Part shown: positions 58,826 to 64,000 of the stretch, piece by piece
Layout: each line of letters begins with the position of its first letter
Position numbering within the stretch: the stretch's first letter is position 1
NCBI GenBank assembly: GCA_037126765.1
Contig: JBBCBC010000021.1
Location: 17,873,434-17,937,433 of the forward strand
DNA: 64,000 bases
Direction of reading: 5' to 3'
Source: Stenogyne calaminthoides
Taxonomy: Eukaryota > Streptophyta > Magnoliopsida > Lamiales > Lamiaceae
Notes under the pieces: generated by a model
Databases searched by the model: none
Told to the model about the DNA's origin: nothing
What the model saw: the letters and a program-made list of their open reading frames with translations, nothing else
Position numbers and translations under genes: made by a program

Positions 58826-60610
58826 GGCACTTTCACCAATCGATGTCTAGTTTTAACTTTATCGGATGGGTCTCCGATTATCGATCTCTGTTGGATGACC
58901 GGTTATCCAGTCCTTCTGATACGATTTGCGTCGGTTTGGAGAACATCGTCCGTTTTCGATAAAATTTCATTACTAGCGATTGGGAGTGGTCTTTGAGTTA
59001 TGATCCACTTGATAAGAACAAGTCTCGGTGATGTTGGACTCATCATGTGTTGATGTCTGTTAAATGGGAACTTCAGATGTTCCCCCGAACCGGATGGTTC
59101 GATTGATCTTATCTCGGTTGTATCGAACTTCTTCATCGGCAGTTTTTTTACCTTAGGATTTGAATGATCTGGTGAATCAGCTAAATCTGGAATGTATATT
59201 GTTACAGTTTCTGATTCTTTTTCCTTGATCGTTAGCTGATCCATTTTCTGAACATCAGGTTCTTGTTGATCAGGTACATCTTGTTCTGCTGCAGATTTCT
59301 CTTGTTCAGAAGATGCTTCATCAAAGACTACATGGGGTGTTTCTTCCACAAGTAGGGTTAAATGCATTGTAAACCCTGAAAGCCTTGCTAGATGAGGAAT
59401 ATCCTAAGAATATACCCTCATCTGACTTGGCCTCAAAAGTCTTCAACTGACTCTTCCCATTGTTGTGTATGAAACACTTACACCCAAAAACATGGAAGTA
59501 AGAGACACGAGGTTTTCTGTCCTTCCACAGTTCATAGGGTGTTTTGTAGTGAGCCTTAGTCAGAAGACATCTGTTCTGAGTATGGCATGCGAAGTTTGAT
59601 TATACGCTTGAAACGGCTTGGTATTACATGTTCACTTTAACATCGTGCGGCGAGCTTCTTTTTTGAGAGTTCTGTTCCTCCGTTTCGGCTTCTCCATTTT
59701 GTTGTGGCGTCCTTGCGGTGATGTTTAATCTTTGATACCAAACTTAGAGCAAAAATCAGTAATAAAAGAGTTCAGAAATTCTGTACCTTTATCTGATCTG
59801 ATTTTTACTACGCTGACACCCTTCTCATTTTGTAATCGTTTTAGCAGCTCGGGTATCTTCGTTGTCGTCTCATTCTTCTTATGTAAGAATATAACCCAGG
59901 TAAACTTGGAATAGTCATCCACGATTACCAGAGTATATTTGCGTCCGTTGAGATCGACCGTAATCGGGTCCAAATAGATCCATATGGAGGCGGTTTGCGA
60001 TACTTTCTTTGGATCTTGGGTCAGAAATTCCCTTGAATGAAGCTTTGACCTGTTTTCCCTTCTGACATGCAGTACATGTCTGATCCTTTGAAAATACTTC
60101 ATTCGGAAGTCCTTCCACTAGAGACATCCTTGCAATCTTATTAAGAGTTTTAAAGTTCAGATGGCTCATTCTTTTGTGCGAGCCAATTCTTCTTTTGGAA
60201 CTCTTGACAATCGAGCATGCATTTCTTGGGCAACTGTTCCAATCACCGTGTAGATCGTCCCTTTCCTTGAACCCGATTAGCAAAATCTTGTTGAGTGGCT
60301 CGATTCTTGATAGTGCATTGATCGATCGAGAACTCAACACCCCATCCATTGTCGCAGAATTGTGAAACCGATAATAGGTTGTGCTTGGACCTTCGACATC
60401 TGAGACTCCGATTACTTGTACATCATCATTCTCTAAGGTTCCGAATCCTTTGGTATAACCAAAGTTATCATCACCGAAAAAGTACACGCGGCCTTTCATT
60501 CTATGTAAGAGTTGAGGAGATGTTTGCTTCGGTCATGTGCTTTGAGCATCCACTATCGATGTACCGGGATAGTTGCTTGCACACCTCCTTTGTTGGCGGA
60601 CCCACGCGAT
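58826..60610 (-). pseudogene. Copia protease and integrase, broken
   Basis: Near 60560-60520 the - strand encodes YIDSGCSKHMT, the aspartic-protease active site (DSG). 60260-60060 encodes the GAG-pre-integrase zinc module with HKRMSHLNFKTLNKIARM and CTACQKGKQVKASFKG. 59990-59725 encodes the integrase core, with VIVDDYSKFTWVIFLHKK and IRSDKGTEFLNSFI. Near 59550-59400 another frame gives YKTPYELWKDRKP and the FGCKCFIHNNGK region. 59367-58903 gives VVFDE and an acidic linker. Several frameshifts are needed to connect them, so no product is expected. Confidence 0.85.
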
Positions 60611-63310
60611 CCTGCAATCGGATCGGGCTTTAGGTACCCTTTTTGGATTGGGTCCCGAGGGTTAGGATTAGTTTTGGGGGATCCATACAAACAAAAGCAC
60701 TTCTATTGTGATCGGTTAGATCGAAGGCTGATTTGTCTCCCATACATCACCAACATAATCATCGTCTCTTTTATATCTTTTGTTTTTGTATGATTATTAG
60801 TGTGAACCTTGGATGACTTAGAAGATTTGGGATTTATCTTTTACTGTTTGTCTTCTTCTTATCGATTATGGTTCGGTCTGAGCAGACCTAGATTTACGAT
60901 TATAGGGGTAGGTACGATTGCTACCATCAAAAGATTCATATCTTTTTCGGCATAGATGGTTTTTTGGTTTACACGAAGCATGCTTATTAAAAGAATGACC
61001 TTTATTGGGTCTCGGTTGTACTTCCCTTTTACGGGTTGTCTTTTTCGATTCTGATCTGTTGATTAGGTTGAGGTTTCTTCGGAAGAACCGGGTTCTTACG
61101 TTGATTCCTCGGTGATGCTTTACCGATTGGGGTCCATTTACTTTCCCCCTTCCGGTTGAGGCACTTTATTTACCTTTCAACCGGGTCCTTTTCCTTATTA
61201 GATACATATTTGGCTTTTGGTGTATCTTTGTAGCGAAAACTCGTCGATTACACCTTTTTGAGATGAATCGGTAGGGGCTTTTGAGGATGTGGAAGGGTTC
61301 TCATAGCCAAGTCCATTCTTATTAACCGTTGTTCGAAAATAGGCGTTCATGTCTTGAATCGGTTTTAGATGATTTTGAAAAAACCTCCATTTTCTTACGC
61401 ATTATCCTCGGATGATTTTAGACTTTCATGCTTTTGGAGCATTTCATCGAATTTTGCTTGCGAGGATTTTGAAGTCATCGACTTCTTTGTTTGTTAATGC
61501 CGGTGATCTTTGATCTGCTTCTCCCGATCGAAGCTTTAACCGAGAATTTTAAATTCCTCGGTTGCCTTCGGCGGTTTCAAATTGATCTAAGTTCGAGGCT
61601 TTACATAGATCATTTTTTTTTATGGTGATTATTTACGGTCCTCGACTTATCATTTTCAACTTCCACACTATAGCATAAGTGTCTCTTGCGTTGGAGAGAT
61701 CCTCAAGCAATTGCTCGGAGTAGAATTTGCGGTCAATCTCCCCAAAGGGTGTGCTAATGATAGCGGTGTAAAGCGAACGAAGCGGTTTTGGAGGTTACCT
61801 CAGTTGGTCCTCCCCGGCCATCGAAAAGATCTCATCATCGTCTCAAGAGAATATCGGATCTTCATTTTCATAGAAGTCAACAAAGATCTTGATCGGTGCG
61901 AAGTCATCTCTGAGGAGTATCCAGAGTCCTCGGAGGCGGAGATAGGAATCGTCGATTCTGACGTATCGGCAACCATGGCTCTTCCGTCCCTATAACGTTG
62001 CTCTCTTACGTTCCTCTTTTCTTCCCTTTCCTTGGCGTCGGTCCGCAGGCGTCTGCGCTATAGTGACACAAACTTCTCCACCGGTTGAAACACGCTCGCT
62101 TGATCCACGAACCTTTCCTTCCGGGTGAATCACTTTCGTCTATATGACCTATCGGGTGACTTCCCTTTTCGATAGTAGTCGAGCTTCTTACATGCGATTG
62201 GTTATCTCTTCCTTCCTCGGTCGATTATCTCTTTTCCTTTCATCTCTGTGATCCCTCCGATCATCGGATCGATTCTTCTCGGAGATCATTGGCGATCTCC
62301 TATCTCTCCCCATTTATGTTGATAGTCCTTATAAAATCTTCGATACTTACCAAGTTGGACGTTTGACTTCTCAAGCTTTACGGTAGCGAGCGTCTGATAC
62401 TTTGACTCATTATATTCCCAACGGGTTCGTTGACCTTCGTTCTGCTTTTGGTTGCCTTAAAAGCAAGCGATTTTTGAAGTTGAGGCTTGGCGGGCACCTC
62501 ATCTTCATCGGCTTGTCCTCTCTCAATCAAATCGAACTTCGTGAGCTTTAAGGCTCAAGAACAAGCTACTTGGCTTCATTTTTGAAATGTCTTGGCAATC
62601 CTTGATTACTGTGACCTTCATATCCCACTTCTTGGTGAGAGACCTTAGGATTTTGTAGTTGATATCTTTATCGGACATCTCTACCAAGTTCTCGAAAGCT
62701 TGTTTATAGACATTGTAATTCTTCCATCGAGTTCGTTGATGGTTTTAGTTTAAGCGACATCTTGATTTTTTCGAACTTCACCGGTTAAACTTGTAGACGG
62801 TTGTCTTTTATCCTGCTCATTTCCCTCGCGTATTTCAACGAGTATCCCACATTGCTTTCGCAGATTTGAGATACTTAATCTTTTCCTTGGTGACCTTATC
62901 CATTGTTTTCATGATAATATGCCTTGCGATAGTATCTAGAGTATGCGATTTCCTTTCCTCTGCATCCATCAAAAATTTGGGCTTTTTCGTTACAAGACTT
63001 CCGGGAAAAGTCCGGGATCTCCTCCTCCATTGCGGGGTTGTCGTAATAAATGATGATGGGTCCTCTTTCGATGACTTCCATCATTACGCCCTTGTCGAGC
63101 CTAGATGGTTGGACATATATATGGCCCAATCTGCATACTCATCGATTGAGAACTTGGCGAGATCATGATACATACGAGGTGTTATCCATCTTTGAGTGAT
63201 TTTGGAAAATGAATGTGTTTTAAAAATGGTTTTTCGGATCGATTCGATTGACCACAAAGATTCTTCCTCAAGAATCGATGATACACAGAGTCGATTAGTG
63301 CAGTAGAACC
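60611..63310 (-). other. Decayed gag region of the Sirevirus-like element
   Basis: By position this should encode Gag with a zinc knuckle. I see only fragments in shifting frames, for example KGHSFNKHASCKPK near 61000, which resembles half of a CCHC knuckle, and lysine/glutamate-rich helical stretches. The + strand frame at 61711-61995 is a shadow. The primer site before the right LTR reads TGGCATCGAGCGG on the - strand, a mutated form of TGGTATCAGAGC. Confidence 0.5.
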
Positions 63311-63326
63311 AACCGCTCGATGCCAC

Positions 63327-64000
63327 TTGGTCCCGAATGGGTTTAGTGAGGGCGAAGTCTAGAGGGGAGGGTGAATAGACTTAAAAACTTTTTGTCTTGG
63401 TCGGTGTGAGGCGATTAGCTTTGTCGAGTGAGAGTGAATCGGTTTGGGCGATAACCAACTTCTTGATCGCTGAAAGGCGGTCGATTCGGTAACTATCGGT
63501 TTAAGCGATGTGTCTGGAAGCTTAAGTTTTACCCGTGTGAAAAACCGGTTTTGATAAATCGATTCCAAAGTTAATCTTTTAATCGGTTGGATCAAGTGTC
63601 AAGTTTGATCGGATCGAAGCTTGGTGCTAATTGATCTCAACTTGGAATATGTATGCGTTTTAAAGGTTGTGTGCGATTGTGTAAACAGTTAATCAAAGCG
63701 GTAAAGGCACACAAGATTTATAGTGGTTCGGACAAACCAGTCCTACGTCCACTCTTCCCTATCACAAGGGGCACCTACTTAACCAACTGGACTTAGTTTT
63801 ATGTGTTAGTCCAACACAGTACACCGACTAGATGTTTAAAGAGTTCACACTCAACCGATCCCAGAGATCATAACTAGAAACCCTAGTCTGAAATCTTGCT
63901 AAACAACTTAACCTAACTTGGGGGTTTGGGTAAGATTGTTTGGATCCAACTATGAAATCTTTTCTTGCGTATAAAAGCGACTAATTTAGATGAAAAGATT
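63327..64000 (-). repeat. 5' LTR (D) of the Sirevirus-like element, cut by window end
   Basis: Begins ttggtcccgaatgggttta and tracks LTR C (50254-50960) base by base with scattered one- and two-base indels. The remaining half lies beyond the window. Confidence 0.82.

Larger units (their letters stand above)
50254..64000 (-). mobile_element. Sirevirus-like Ty1/copia element, over 13.7 kb, decayed, open at window end
   Basis: 3' LTR at 50254-51793, PPT beside it, a long post-pol region to 57.3 kb, then RNase H, RT, integrase and protease remnants (57.3-60.6 kb), a gag region, a PBS near 63310-63326 and the 5' LTR from 63327 running past the window edge. The RT and integrase sequences (YVDDIIFGSPNKSL, HMDLFGP, DSGCSKHMT) and the extra region after pol fit the SIRE/Sirevirus lineage of copia. 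Frames break every one to a few hundred bases. Confidence 0.85.

Noticed and set aside
61711..61995. 94-codon + strand open frame
   Set aside because: Antisense to the decayed gag region of the Sirevirus-like element; no domain.

Overview
The window is nuclear DNA from a flowering plant, most likely a eudicot. It is AT-rich, has spliced genes with GT/AG (and one GC/AG) introns, a cytosolic-type tRNA-Gly gene, plant TTTAGGG telomere-like units and a dense load of plant transposons (Stowaway, Tourist, Mutator-like and hAT MITEs, CACTA, Ty1/copia). I cannot name the species. Only three protein genes look intact: a small SUPERMAN-type C2H2 zinc-finger repressor (4317-4784, +), a USE1-type SNARE gene of seven coding exons (32777-37900, -), and deoxyhypusine hydroxylase of seven exons (41918-45974, +). 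They are unrelated in function and each has its own promoter, as usual for plant nuclear genes.

Layout. 1-10.4 kb: zinc-finger gene, tRNA-Gly(GCC), a tRNA-like pseudogene, a LINE 3' fragment and four MITEs, three with perfect target-site duplications (TSDs). 10.4-31.0 kb: a nest of transposons. An outer hAT-like shell (tentative) contains a second hAT-like shell, which contains a Stowaway element; that Stowaway was split by a CACTA element of about 17.4 kb and again by a 1.4 kb hAT element. The CACTA carries two broken transposase genes on the - strand (TNP2-like and a Transposase_24-like second gene), and its TNP2 gene is itself interrupted by a rearranged Ty1/copia retrotransposon. 31-39.5 kb: USE1, whose introns hold MITEs and a minisatellite. 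39.5-46.9 kb: an 0.8 kb hAT element beside what looks like a duplicated copy of the DOHH promoter region, then DOHH with two hAT MITEs in its introns, then a Mutator-like MITE. 47.7 kb to the window end: two related Ty1/copia (Sirevirus-like) elements on the - strand, one reduced to LTR plus about 250 bp plus a truncated LTR, the other over 13.7 kb, with decayed protease-integrase-RT-RNase H, a long region after pol, and its 5' LTR running off the window.

No prokaryote-style system (operon, CRISPR, phage) is present. The main interest is structural: the TSD-supported nest, a paralogous empty site, a hAT foldback whose loop is telomere-like, an LTR with swapped and duplicated segments, a GC-AG intron in DOHH, and a peculiar gain of CG at CAG/CTG-like sites in the last 14 kb that may be a sequencing artefact of methylated cytosines.
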